The position numbers and the translations under genes are program-made. A stretch of DNA of 64,000 bases, taken from positions 2,683,501 to 2,747,500 of the forward strand of contig NZ_CP132543.1 in the NCBI RefSeq assembly GCF_030845195.1, given 5' to 3'. The first letter of the stretch is position 1, and every line of letters begins with the position of its first letter. Below, piece by piece: positions 23,907 through 30,642 of this stretch. Under the pieces are notes generated by a model. That model had not been told where the DNA came from and ran no database searches. It saw nothing but the letters and a program-made list of their open reading frames with translations. Source of the DNA: Sanyastnella coralliicola. GTDB lineage: Bacteria; Bacteroidota; Bacteroidia; Flavobacteriales_D; Sanyastnellaceae.

Positions 23907-24011
23907 ATGCGTTTACAGAAGTTCCATATCGACAATATGATCAGCTCCGAGGAGACCCTCCGTGGAGTTGTGCTATTTGCGTTGAGCAATGGTAGGATGG
24001 ATGATCGATAA
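23907..24011 (+). CDS. Possible small protein of 34 residues
   Basis: The 341-bp gap between msrA and the TPR gene contains an ATG frame of 34 codons (MRLQKFHIDNMISSEETLRG and then VVLFALSNGRMDDR) that ends 23 bp before a strong terminator. A weak purine stretch (taagag) precedes the ATG. The terminator shows that something is transcribed here. It could be this peptide or a small RNA. No homolog is known to me. Confidence 0.3.
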   Translation: MRLQKFHIDNMISSEETLRGVVLFALSNGRMDDR

Positions 24012-24034
24012 ACAGCTGTAAACTTATCGCATTC

Positions 24035-24066
24035 GATCCCGGCCATTGTGCCGGGATTTTTTTTTT
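24035..24066 (+). terminator. Rho-independent terminator with no obvious upstream gene
   Basis: The stem ATCCCGGC/GCCGGGAT with a 6-base loop is followed by ten T. msrA already has its own terminator 240 bp upstream, so this one must serve a separate short transcript or act ahead of the TPR gene. Confidence 0.88.
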
Positions 24067-24103
24067 GCCCGAATTCAATCAATACCTAACCCAAAACCTT
24101 TCA

Positions 24104-24628
24104 ATGATGGCAACAGAAAACCTCATCATCGAACGGTACTTGTTGCTCGTCGACCAACACTTCGCCGAGCAAGAGTACTATGAAGGACGAAAATTGCTAG
24201 AAGAAGCACTTTTTGTTGACCCTACCCATGGTACTGTACACAGCTACCTGGGTTGGTACTACTACGCACAGATGAACGACTTCGTCCGTGCGGATACACA
24301 CTACGCGATCTCTATGAAAGCAGAGAACGTCTTCCCAGGAACCTATAGCAACTATGCTACGGTACTGATGAAGCTTCGAAGATTTCAAGATGTCATTGCG
24401 CTTTGTACCCAAGGTCTAGAAGCTCCCGGTGTAGCCGATGCTTACATGTGGATCGAAATCGCCCATGCACGAGAAATGCTTGGGGAATACAAAGCCGCAA
24501 AAGTGGCCTGTGAAGAAGGATTGAAAGTGGCAATGGACGAATTCGTCAAAGTCCAACTGACATCCGCACAAACTCGGATCAAAGAAAAATTGAAAAGAGC
24601 AGCGCCGTGGTATGCGCTTACCTTATAA
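24104..24628 (+). CDS. TPR-repeat protein
   Basis: A cytoplasmic protein of about 174 residues made of tetratricopeptide-like helical pairs (ERYLLLVDQHFAEQEYYEGR, VHSYLGWYYYAQMNDFVRA, GTYSNYATVLMKLRRFQDV, and EIAHAREMLGEYKAAK). It probably mediates protein-protein contacts. Nothing identifies the partner. Two adjacent ATG codons (24104 and 24107) are possible starts. The frame further upstream runs through the terminator and is excluded. It converges on the DoxX-like gene and shares a bidirectional terminator with it. Confidence 0.8.
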   Translation: MMATENLIIERYLLLVDQHFAEQEYYEGRKLLEEALFVDPTHGTVHSYLGWYYYAQMNDFVRADTHYAISMKAENVFPGTYSNYATVLMKLRRFQDVIALCTQGLEAPGVADAYMWIEIAHAREMLGEYKAAKVACEEGLKVAMDEFVKVQLTSAQTRIKEKLKRAAPWYALTL

Positions 24629-24630
24629 TA

Positions 24631-24661
24631 AAAAGGGCGACCTGTTTGGGTCGCCCTTTTC
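24631..24661. terminator. Bidirectional terminator between convergent genes
   Basis: AAAGGGCGACC-tgttt-GGGTCGCCCTTT is flanked by A on the left and T on the right, so it can end transcription from both the TPR gene and the DoxX-like gene. Confidence 0.92.
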
Positions 24662-25026
24662 TATGAAGCTTGTTTCTCAACTCGATATAACCAATAGCGT
24701 GATAGGAACATCAATACCATTCCCATAACGGCGCCCATATGCTCACCATCTGAAATGGCCAAATGTGCCACCATCGCCAATAACAAATTAAAGAAGAACC
24801 CTGCATAGGCCCATTCACGGGCAATACGCGACCAGTTGGTCCAAATCGTTACTAACCCAACAATTTTAGCGATGGCCAGAGGAATGACCAGATACGTAGG
24901 AAAACCTAAGGCAACCCAGAATCCTTTTATCAACTCTGTTTGGGCGAAATAATTAACCACACCAATCATCATGAAGATGGTGAACAGCGCCGTTATGATT
25001 CGATATATGAGTAAATCTCTTTTCAT
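24661..25026 (-). CDS. DoxX-like inner-membrane protein
   Basis: A 121-residue protein with four membrane helices (about residues 8-27, 40-62, 70-90, 95-112), matching the DoxX-like family in size and pattern (ITALFTIFMMIGVVNYF, PTYLVIPLAIAKIVGLV, EWAYAGFFFNLLLAMVAH). Proteins of this family are linked to redox and stress processes but have no single defined reaction. The gene is monocistronic with a TACTTTTG box upstream and a shared terminator downstream. Confidence 0.82.
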   Translation of the reverse strand: MKRDLLIYRIITALFTIFMMIGVVNYFAQTELIKGFWVALGFPTYLVIPLAIAKIVGLVTIWTNWSRIAREWAYAGFFFNLLLAMVAHLAISDGEHMGAVMGMVLMFLSRYWLYRVEKQAS

Positions 25027-25058
25027 GGAATCGTCCTGTATTTTCGAGCAAAGTAGGA

Positions 25059-25066
25059 CAAAAGTA
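25059..25066 (-). promoter_or_regulatory. -7 box TACTTTTG upstream of the DoxX-like gene
   Basis: An exact TAnnTTTG match on the minus strand, 33 bp before the start codon. I find no clear TTTG at the -33 position. Confidence 0.45.
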
Positions 25067-25104
25067 CCGCAACAGAAGTCACGAGATAGTCACAGTCTCC
25101 GATT

Positions 25105-26202
25105 TTAACGGATGCGTACCGTACTTACATTTCCTTCAGCGCTGCGAACGCGGATAAGCGCCACGCCAGATAAATCCTCCATGCTGATACGCGTATGTTG
25201 TGGTGCTTGAATTCGCTCCCAAAGCAATCTTCCCTGAAGGTCGTAAGCATAGAGGTCAGCGGTCTCGAAGAGTCCGAAAACAGCACCATCCCAAAAAGCC
25301 ATCATCCGCTCTGCAGATGCTTCCACCACTGATGTAAACTCTCCGTTGCATTGCGCCTCAAAGAACTCCCACATCACTTCGGTTGATTGCACATCTTGAC
25401 TTCCCCAAGATCCAAACCAATCATGCCCTCCATTATTCACCCGGTAATGATGGAATTCCTGTCCTCCAGGTGATTGGTGATAACGCAGGAAGTCTACAGA
25501 AGTAAAATCAAAGATCTCTTGATTGGGCAATTGAATTTCATCCAAGTCAGTAGTTCCCATCATACCGGTCCACAGATCAACAATTTCAGGTACCCCGGCA
25601 CTTCCCCAATTCGGATCATCCACACCTCCGTCGTAGCTCACCACCAAATCTGACGTTCCATGCAAGTGAATCACAGGAACCACCGTTGACAGATCGCAAT
25701 TCTGAAAATCATAAGCGCTCATGGCACCAGTCACTGAACCAATCGCCCTGAATGTTTCCGGTGCTTCACAAGCCAAGCTATAGCTCATGTACCCACCATT
25801 AGACATTCCACAGGCATAGGTACAATCTGTACTCAGGTTATATGTTTCCTGGAGGTATTCCGCGAGAGCGACTAAGAAGCCTATATCATCCACCTCACTG
25901 ATCCCTAAGTTCGCATTCCAATGTGACTGAAAGAAGGAATCTTGTGTGCCTTGAGGATAACAAACCACTACCCCATCTTCCTCCGAGATGTTTGACCACC
26001 CCGAGTAGTTTCTAATCACAAAGGCGCTACTTGTGTAACCGTGCATCACAAATACCAGCGGTGCACCAGGCTCGAGATTGTCCGGAACATCCAGATAGTA
26101 GAATCGCTCTACTCCGCCGTATTCAAAGGTTTCTTGAGAAGCAAGGTCAGTGCTGAAACTGATGAGAACAGCTAGGAGGAAAGAACAGAGAATACTCTTC
26201 AT
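25105..26202 (-). CDS. Secreted PHB-depolymerase/feruloyl-esterase-like hydrolase
   Basis: A 365-residue secreted alpha/beta hydrolase of the LpqC/polyhydroxybutyrate-depolymerase-like group. After a signal peptide (MKSILCSFLLAVLISFSTDLAS) it shows the oxyanion-hole region FVMHGYTSS, the nucleophile elbow CGMSNGGYMS (Ser about residue 135), an HLHGTSD segment carrying the likely acidic residue, and NNGGHDWFG with the catalytic His (about residue 265). The last 70 residues form a T9SS-like C-terminal domain (LYAYDLQGRLLWERI to STVRIR). The substrate is probably an ester such as a polyester or feruloylated polysaccharide, which cannot be settled by sequence. A second secreted esterase lies 71 bp upstream in the same direction. 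Confidence 0.85.
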   Translation of the reverse strand: MKSILCSFLLAVLISFSTDLASQETFEYGGVERFYYLDVPDNLEPGAPLVFVMHGYTSSAFVIRNYSGWSNISEEDGVVVCYPQGTQDSFFQSHWNANLGISEVDDIGFLVALAEYLQETYNLSTDCTYACGMSNGGYMSYSLACEAPETFRAIGSVTGAMSAYDFQNCDLSTVVPVIHLHGTSDLVVSYDGGVDDPNWGSAGVPEIVDLWTGMMGTTDLDEIQLPNQEIFDFTSVDFLRYHQSPGGQEFHHYRVNNGGHDWFGSWGSQDVQSTEVMWEFFEAQCNGEFTSVVEASAERMMAFWDGAVFGLFETADLYAYDLQGRLLWERIQAPQHTRISMEDLSGVALIRVRSAEGNVSTVRIR

Positions 26203-26273
26203 GAGGAACAGGTCAAGGTTTGGAGTAGAAAGTACATATTCTGAAGAAGAATGGATGGGAATATGCCCAAATC

Positions 26274-27857
26274 CTACCTTACCACTACCCTTTCACGATA
26301 AACGCCTTCCGCTGAATCCAGCTCAATGACATACATGCCCTCAGCAAAAGACGACACATCAAACGAGCCGATCATCTGAATTGGCTGATCTATCAAGACT
26401 TTCCCTTTGAGATCATAACACTTCATTCTGGCGTTGCCTTGATTCCACAAACTAAGATCAACGGTGATTACATGGGAAGCAGGATTCGGGTAAACGGAAA
26501 CCTCGTTCATGCTGAGGTTCGTTTCGTCAACAGAAACTTCAGAACAAAAGGCCATGTCTCCAATCGCGAGAATCATCTCATCGCCCATAAATTTCCCGAC
26601 GTTCAAAAAGGTTCGGGCGTTATTGTGGAAATGAAAACCGGCGTCGTCCGGAGACTCAGAGGCTGCAATATAGAGGGGCTTCGTATCTACAAAACCTACC
26701 GTACCACCATAGGTCTCATCATCACATCCCACCGCTTCCTGTGCCACAGCAATAATATCTTGAATGTCTTGAGTCCAACCCCAGTGGTCTTCGTACCCGC
26801 CCTGACCTGAACTCGCGATTACAAAGGGTAGTTCAGGATTTCCAAGGTCATTACGAACATCATTCACCAAGTGATGGAGATTGCTTTCATATTCATTCAG
26901 GAAATCGTCCGAACCGGCATCATTCCATCCTTGGAACCATCCAAAACCAGTGATTTCAAATTGATCTGTTCCGATATCAGGAAATAAGGCCTGCATGTTC
27001 TCTGTCACATACGCCACGCGATCAATCATTTCATTGTAATAAAAGCCGGTATTTCCACCTGCTGAAGGTGGTCGAAAGTCTTCGGCAAGGCTGAGTCCAC
27101 CCCACGCTGTTTTGATAATCAACACCGGGTCATCATAGAACTGATCCATCTGGACAGCAAACATCAACTCTGGTCCGATTAAGTCTGGATAAGCTCCTTG
27201 CCCGATAGTCACGTGATCTTGAATGATCGTACCATCCCCATTCTCAAAATAGAGATGCGTTCCTTCAAACACGCTCCAATCCCCATCCGTTTGAAGCATA
27301 GACCAATAGCCCTCTTCATCGTTTTCAATCACATCCAAGAGTGTATTCGGTGCCGGATAATCATCTTCAGCACCCACCATAGAAGCCACCACATCATCTG
27401 AAGGACTAATCAGCTCCCACGAAATTTCATCGCCATATCCACCCGCTGAATTCACCACGATATCACAAGCCACTCCATTCTGAAGGCTCACAATCGCCGT
27501 ACCTTCCGATCCATTCTCAAGTGTCTCCGTAGCTACCACGTTCCCGTCTTGAACGAAGTCGTAGGTCCAACCATTCCAGCCATCACCAAAGCCATCCAAC
27601 ATCTCAAAGGTGAAATCGCAATACTCCGTCTCTTCATCCAGACAGTCTGGAACGAAAGAGGCAATCACCACCCCCACAGCACCATTCGATCCTTCATAGA
27701 TCTTCCCATGCCCTTGCATGTTCGATTGACCAGCCAAAACAAACACACGAACGATTTCCGAACCCGAATCTTCTAGCTCGTTATTGACCGTGGAATGATG
27801 TTGACCAAACAACAATGACGTGAGGAGAACCCCGAGGAATGTGAGTAGTGATTTCAT
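26274..27857 (-). CDS. T9SS-secreted sialate O-acetylesterase-like (SASA/SGNH) protein
   Basis: A 527-residue secreted carbohydrate esterase-like protein. The signal peptide (MKSLLTFLGVLLTSLLFG) is followed by the SGNH block RVFVLAGQSNMQGHGKIYEG (about residues 35-54). The catalytic domain then appears interrupted by about 95 residues (about 65-160) resembling the GDGWNG-type beta domain (FEMLDGFGDGWNGWTY, GGYGDEISW). It resumes with IIKTAWGGLSLAEDFRPP, FGWFQGWNDAG and the Asp/His block DAGFHFHNNARTF. The C-terminus is a T9SS type A domain (VYPNPASHVITVDLSLW to RERVVVR). The likely activity is deacetylation of a sugar polymer. It is a neighbour of another secreted esterase, so the two may attack the same substrate. 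Confidence 0.86.
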   Translation of the reverse strand: MKSLLTFLGVLLTSLLFGQHHSTVNNELEDSGSEIVRVFVLAGQSNMQGHGKIYEGSNGAVGVVIASFVPDCLDEETEYCDFTFEMLDGFGDGWNGWTYDFVQDGNVVATETLENGSEGTAIVSLQNGVACDIVVNSAGGYGDEISWELISPSDDVVASMVGAEDDYPAPNTLLDVIENDEEGYWSMLQTDGDWSVFEGTHLYFENGDGTIIQDHVTIGQGAYPDLIGPELMFAVQMDQFYDDPVLIIKTAWGGLSLAEDFRPPSAGGNTGFYYNEMIDRVAYVTENMQALFPDIGTDQFEITGFGWFQGWNDAGSDDFLNEYESNLHHLVNDVRNDLGNPELPFVIASSGQGGYEDHWGWTQDIQDIIAVAQEAVGCDDETYGGTVGFVDTKPLYIAASESPDDAGFHFHNNARTFLNVGKFMGDEMILAIGDMAFCSEVSVDETNLSMNEVSVYPNPASHVITVDLSLWNQGNARMKCYDLKGKVLIDQPIQMIGSFDVSSFAEGMYVIELDSAEGVYRERVVVR

Positions 27858-27890
27858 GTGGAGTGGTTTAGATGGAGAAAATACGAAAAA

Positions 27891-27947
27891 GTGGACTGTG
27901 GACGGTAGACGGCAAACGGTAGACCGTGGACTGTGGACCGTGGACTG
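27891..27947. repeat. Period-7 repeat, gtggact/gtagacg class
   Basis: Eight heptamers (gtggact, gtggacg, gtagacg, gcaaacg, gtagacc, gtggact, gtggacc, gtggact) lie directly upstream of the esterase start codon. The gtagacg form is the same heptamer as the gacggta runs at 1-808. Confidence 0.85.
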
Positions 27948-27954
27948 AACTTTT

Positions 27955-28017
27955 GCAGCGCTGTGCGCTGCTCATTTCTTTTCCCCTTGTACTGGTAGGC
28001 ATTGCCTCGCAGGCAAT
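27955..28017. repeat. Two hairpins between repeat tracts
   Basis: GCAGCGC-tgt-GCGCTGC (27955-27971) and ATTGCCT-cgc-AGGCAAT (28001-28017) sit between the period-7 tracts at 27891 and 28039. A hairpin cluster beside gacggta-type heptamers is also the layout of the array at 1-808, although the stem sequences differ. Confidence 0.7.
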
Positions 28018-28038
28018 CCGGTGGACAACCAACAAAAT

Positions 28039-28083
28039 TCCGCATTCCGCAACCCGCGATCCGCGATCCGCGATCCACATTCC
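28039..28083. repeat. Period-7 repeat, ccgcNNN class
   Basis: Heptamers ccgcatt, ccgcaac, ccgcgat (three times) and ccacatt, of the same class as 3971-4075. This tract, the hairpins and the tract at 27891 together fill the gap from 27858 to 28084. No gene is seen there. Confidence 0.85.
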
Positions 28084-28084
28084 A

Positions 28085-28112
28085 AAAAAAAAGCAGAACC
28101 GAAGTTCTGCTT
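28085..28112 (-). terminator. Duplicate terminator downstream of tRNA fragment
   Basis: On the minus strand AAGCAGAAC-ttcg-GTTCTGCTT is followed by a T run. It is closely similar to the tRNA-Glu terminator at 28200-28226 and follows a copy of the tRNA 3' end, so the two were duplicated together. Confidence 0.85.
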
Positions 28113-28123
28113 TTCAATGTTAG

Positions 28124-28139
28124 TAGCCCGTAGGGGATT
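28124..28139 (-). pseudogene. Duplicated 3' end of tRNA-Glu
   Basis: Sixteen bases, tagcccgtaggggatt, are identical to the 3' end of the tRNA-Glu gene (28238-28253) at an offset of 114 bp. The DNA upstream of it (28140-28199) does not match the rest of the tRNA. It has instead a hairpin with tcccga and tcggga arms. It may be a relic of a lost tandem tRNA or of an element that integrated in the tRNA 3' end. Confidence 0.7.
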
Positions 28140-28199
28140 TCCCGATGCGCCTCCGGCTTTCGGGATAAACTTCTCATCCCCGTCAAATTGTTGTGAAAA

Positions 28200-28226
28200 C
28201 AAAAAAGCAGAACCTAGATTCTGCTT
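28200..28226 (-). terminator. Terminator of tRNA-Glu
   Basis: On the minus strand AAGCAGAA-tctagg-TTCTGCTT is followed by six or more T, 12 bp after the tRNA 3' end. Confidence 0.9.
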
Positions 28227-28237
28227 TTTGTCGTTTG

Positions 28238-28309
28238 TAGCCCGTAGGGGATTCGAACCCCTGCTACCAGGATGAAAACCTGGCGTCCTAACCCCTAGAC
28301 GAACGGGCC
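28238..28309 (-). tRNA. tRNA-Glu (anticodon TTC)
   Basis: A 72-nt cloverleaf. The acceptor arms GGCCCGT and ACGGGCT pair, with a terminal G-U. The anticodon stem is CCAGG/CCTGG with loop TTTTCAT, giving anticodon TTC. The T arm is AGGGG/CCCCT with the standard TTCGAAT loop. The discriminator is A, and CCA is not encoded. A -7 type box lies 18 bp upstream and a terminator directly downstream, so it is transcribed alone. Confidence 0.97.
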
Positions 28310-28326
28310 ATTCATTTTTGGGAGTG

Positions 28327-28334
28327 CAAATATA
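28327..28334 (-). promoter_or_regulatory. -7 box TATATTTG upstream of tRNA-Glu
   Basis: TATATTTGCAC on the minus strand, identical over 11 bases to the box upstream of rpsT. Its position 18 bp before the mature 5' end suits a tRNA promoter with a short leader. Confidence 0.6.
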
Positions 28335-28372
28335 TGTAAGGCAAACTTTATCGCCAAACGTTTCTTCTAAAA

Positions 28373-29059
28373 TTAATCGCTGATTTCGTTCTCGTGAGAG
28401 AATTTGAAACCGAGACGTTTTCCGGTGGCGATCTTCAAATTGTTGCTCATGCTCATGATCTCTCCTACCGTCACTTCTTGAACTGCTTGATATGGAGGAG
28501 CATATAGATCGAAACCGAGGGTGTAGATGATCGCTGACTGTACAAAGCTCTTCAACTTCTCGCGAGAAATCTTTGAGTTGATGAAGTCGTTAAACAGATA
28601 TCCCATCTGACGTTTTCCTTGCACCATGAAGTGATCTTCACGGTTAACGAACAAACGAGCAATCATGTATCCGCGGTCATGAACACGTTGGTACTTGAAG
28701 CTGTCTGCCAGGAAGTTGTAGACGTTGATGACCCCTACGTATCCATTCAGCTCATCATTTTGGAGATATGAACTTTGCCAAACGCTGTGCGAACGGTCGA
28801 ATTGGAAAACATTGGTGTGCATGTAGAATACAAGAACATCTCCTGCAATCTTCACTTCCGCCTCGAAGCCTCCTTTGTCTTTATAGTAAAACTCTACGCG
28901 GTCATCTGTATCACCGAATGACTCCGTGATTTCTTCTACTACTTCTTTCAATAGGTCTTTGATGATCTCAAATGAAGCATGCGTACGTTCGTACACATCC
29001 TGCTTCACTACCGCACGTTCGCGGATCAAATTGATCATCAACTCATTCGCATCGCTCAT
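28373..29059 (-). CDS. Conserved hypothetical protein downstream of proS
   Basis: A 228-residue soluble protein starting MSDANELMINLIRERAVVKQ. It has mixed alpha/beta character and contains AEVKIAGDVLVFYMHTNVF, GYVGVINVYNFLADSF and RLFVNREDHFMVQGKRQMGY. I recognise it only as resembling a conserved Bacteroidota protein of unknown function. The frame begins 19 codons further upstream inside proS, but the ATG at 29059 (2 bp from the proS stop) starts the conserved part. It is almost certainly co-transcribed with proS. Confidence 0.75.
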   Translation of the reverse strand: MSDANELMINLIRERAVVKQDVYERTHASFEIIKDLLKEVVEEITESFGDTDDRVEFYYKDKGGFEAEVKIAGDVLVFYMHTNVFQFDRSHSVWQSSYLQNDELNGYVGVINVYNFLADSFKYQRVHDRGYMIARLFVNREDHFMVQGKRQMGYLFNDFINSKISREKLKSFVQSAIIYTLGFDLYAPPYQAVQEVTVGEIMSMSNNLKIATGKRLGFKFSHENEISD

Positions 29060-29060
29060 A

Positions 29061-30533
29061 TTAATATGCTTTAGCGAACAGAACGCGGCGCTTCGATGGG
29101 TTGCCAGTGTAAACACACTTCCCTTCCTCTTCTACTGAATCGTAAGGGATGCAACGGATCGTCGCCTTCGTTTCGTTCTTAATTTTGTCTTCTGTTTCAG
29201 CTGTACCGTCCCAGTGTGCTTCAATGAAGCCGCCTTTGTTTTCAAGTACATCTTTGAAGGTATCCCAATCGTCAACCTTCGTGGTGTGGTCTGCGCGGTA
29301 AGCACGTGCCTTGTTCACCAAGTTATCCTGAATCTCATCCATCAACGCCGCTACGTGTGCTGCAGCTTTGTCGAGTGGCACCAATTCTTTTTCACCTGTA
29401 TCACGACGAGCAATTTCCACTGTTCCATTTTCCATGTCGCGTGGACCCATCGCAATACGTACTGGCACTCCTTTCAATTCGTACTCAGCGAATTTCCATC
29501 CTGAGCGTTTTGAATCGTCGTCATCCAACTTCACCGTCAAACCAGCCTTACGAAGGTCTGCACAAATCGCTTCTCCTTTCTCACGAATTTGTGCCAATTG
29601 CTCCTCTCCCTTATAAATAGGAACAAACACCGCGTGAATTGGAGCCAACTTTGGAGGTAGTACCAATCCCTTATCGTCACTGTGGGTCATGATCAAAGCT
29701 CCCATCAGGCGTGTTGAAACACCCCATGAAGTAGCCCAAACGTAATCCATCTTCCCTTCCTTCGGCTGGAACTTAACATCGAAAGCCTTCGCAAAGTTCT
29801 GTCCTAAGAAGTGTGATGTTCCCGCTTGAAGTGCCTTACCGTCTTGCATCAAAGCCTCGATACAGTGAGTGTCTTCTGCTCCAGCGAAGCGTTCCGACTC
29901 TGTCTTCACTCCTTTCACTACTGGCATGGCCATCCAATTTTCCGCAAAGTCAGCGTACACACGAAGCATCTGCTCCGTTTCTGCAATCGCCTCTTCTTTT
30001 GTGGCGTGCGCCGTATGGCCTTCTTGCCATAGGAACTCCGCCGTACGGAGGAATAGACGCGTACGCATCTCCCAACGCACCACATTCGCCCACTGGTTTA
30101 CCAAGATCGGTAGGTCACGGTAACTCTGAATCCAATTCTTATAAGTATTCCAGATAATGGTTTCGGAGGTTGGACGAACAATCAATTCTTCTTCCAGACG
30201 TGCGTCTGGATCAACTACAACACCCTTTCCATTCGGGTCATTCATCAGACGGTAGTGCGTAACAACAGCACATTCCTTGGCAAAACCTTCCACGTGAGCA
30301 GCTTCCTTACTCATGTATGATTTTGGGATAAACAAGGGGAAGTAAGCGTTCTGGTGTCCTGTCTCTTTGAACATGCCATCCAATACATCGCGCATCTTTT
30401 CCCAGATCGCGAATCCATATGGTTTGATTACCATACACCCCTTCACATCAGAGTGCTGTGCAAGGTCTGCTTGTACAACCAATTCGTTGTACCATTTTGA
30501 ATAATCATCTGAACGTGCCGTCAGCTTTGCCAT
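29061..30533 (-). CDS. proS: Prolyl-tRNA synthetase (short, archaeal/eukaryal-type)
   Basis: A 490-residue class II aminoacyl-tRNA synthetase that charges tRNA-Pro. It is the short type lacking the bacterial editing insertion, with motif 1 around [20 protein letters not shown], motif 2 [20 protein letters not shown], and motif 3 [19 protein letters not shown]. It has an anticodon-binding domain and a C-terminal zinc-domain-like extension ending VLFAKAY. The C-terminal domain keeps few cysteines (CIPYDS, GKCVYTG). This form is usual in Bacteroidota. The gene stands at the head of a two-gene transcript with a promoter-like box about 40 bp upstream. Confidence 0.97.
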   Translation of the reverse strand: MAKLTARSDDYSKWYNELVVQADLAQHSDVKGCMVIKPYGFAIWEKMRDVLDGMFKETGHQNAYFPLFIPKSYMSKEAAHVEGFAKECAVVTHYRLMNDPNGKGVVVDPDARLEEELIVRPTSETIIWNTYKNWIQSYRDLPILVNQWANVVRWEMRTRLFLRTAEFLWQEGHTAHATKEEAIAETEQMLRVYADFAENWMAMPVVKGVKTESERFAGAEDTHCIEALMQDGKALQAGTSHFLGQNFAKAFDVKFQPKEGKMDYVWATSWGVSTRLMGALIMTHSDDKGLVLPPKLAPIHAVFVPIYKGEEQLAQIREKGEAICADLRKAGLTVKLDDDDSKRSGWKFAEYELKGVPVRIAMGPRDMENGTVEIARRDTGEKELVPLDKAAAHVAALMDEIQDNLVNKARAYRADHTTKVDDWDTFKDVLENKGGFIEAHWDGTAETEDKIKNETKATIRCIPYDSVEEEGKCVYTGNPSKRRVLFAKAY

Positions 30534-30573
30534 TCTGGTATAATCTTTGCAGTTAATGAAGTGTGCAAAGTAA

Positions 30574-30581
30574 CAAAATTA
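30574..30581 (-). promoter_or_regulatory. -7 box TAATTTTG upstream of proS
   Basis: An exact TAnnTTTG match 41 bp before the proS ATG, immediately followed by a second weaker box (TTACTTTG). Confidence 0.45.
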
Positions 30582-30642
30582 TTACCTTGAGTCTGGTGTC
30601 AAAGCGGCTCCAATTCAGGTGGTTTAACGTAGTACAGGTATC

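Noticed and set aside
27854-28275. Several overlapping frames of 65-110 codons near tRNA-Glu
   Set aside because: All read through repeat tracts, terminators or the tRNA itself.
28124-28309. Integrated island next to tRNA-Glu
   Set aside because: Only 98 bp separate the duplicated 3' ends and there is no integrase, so at most a scar remains.
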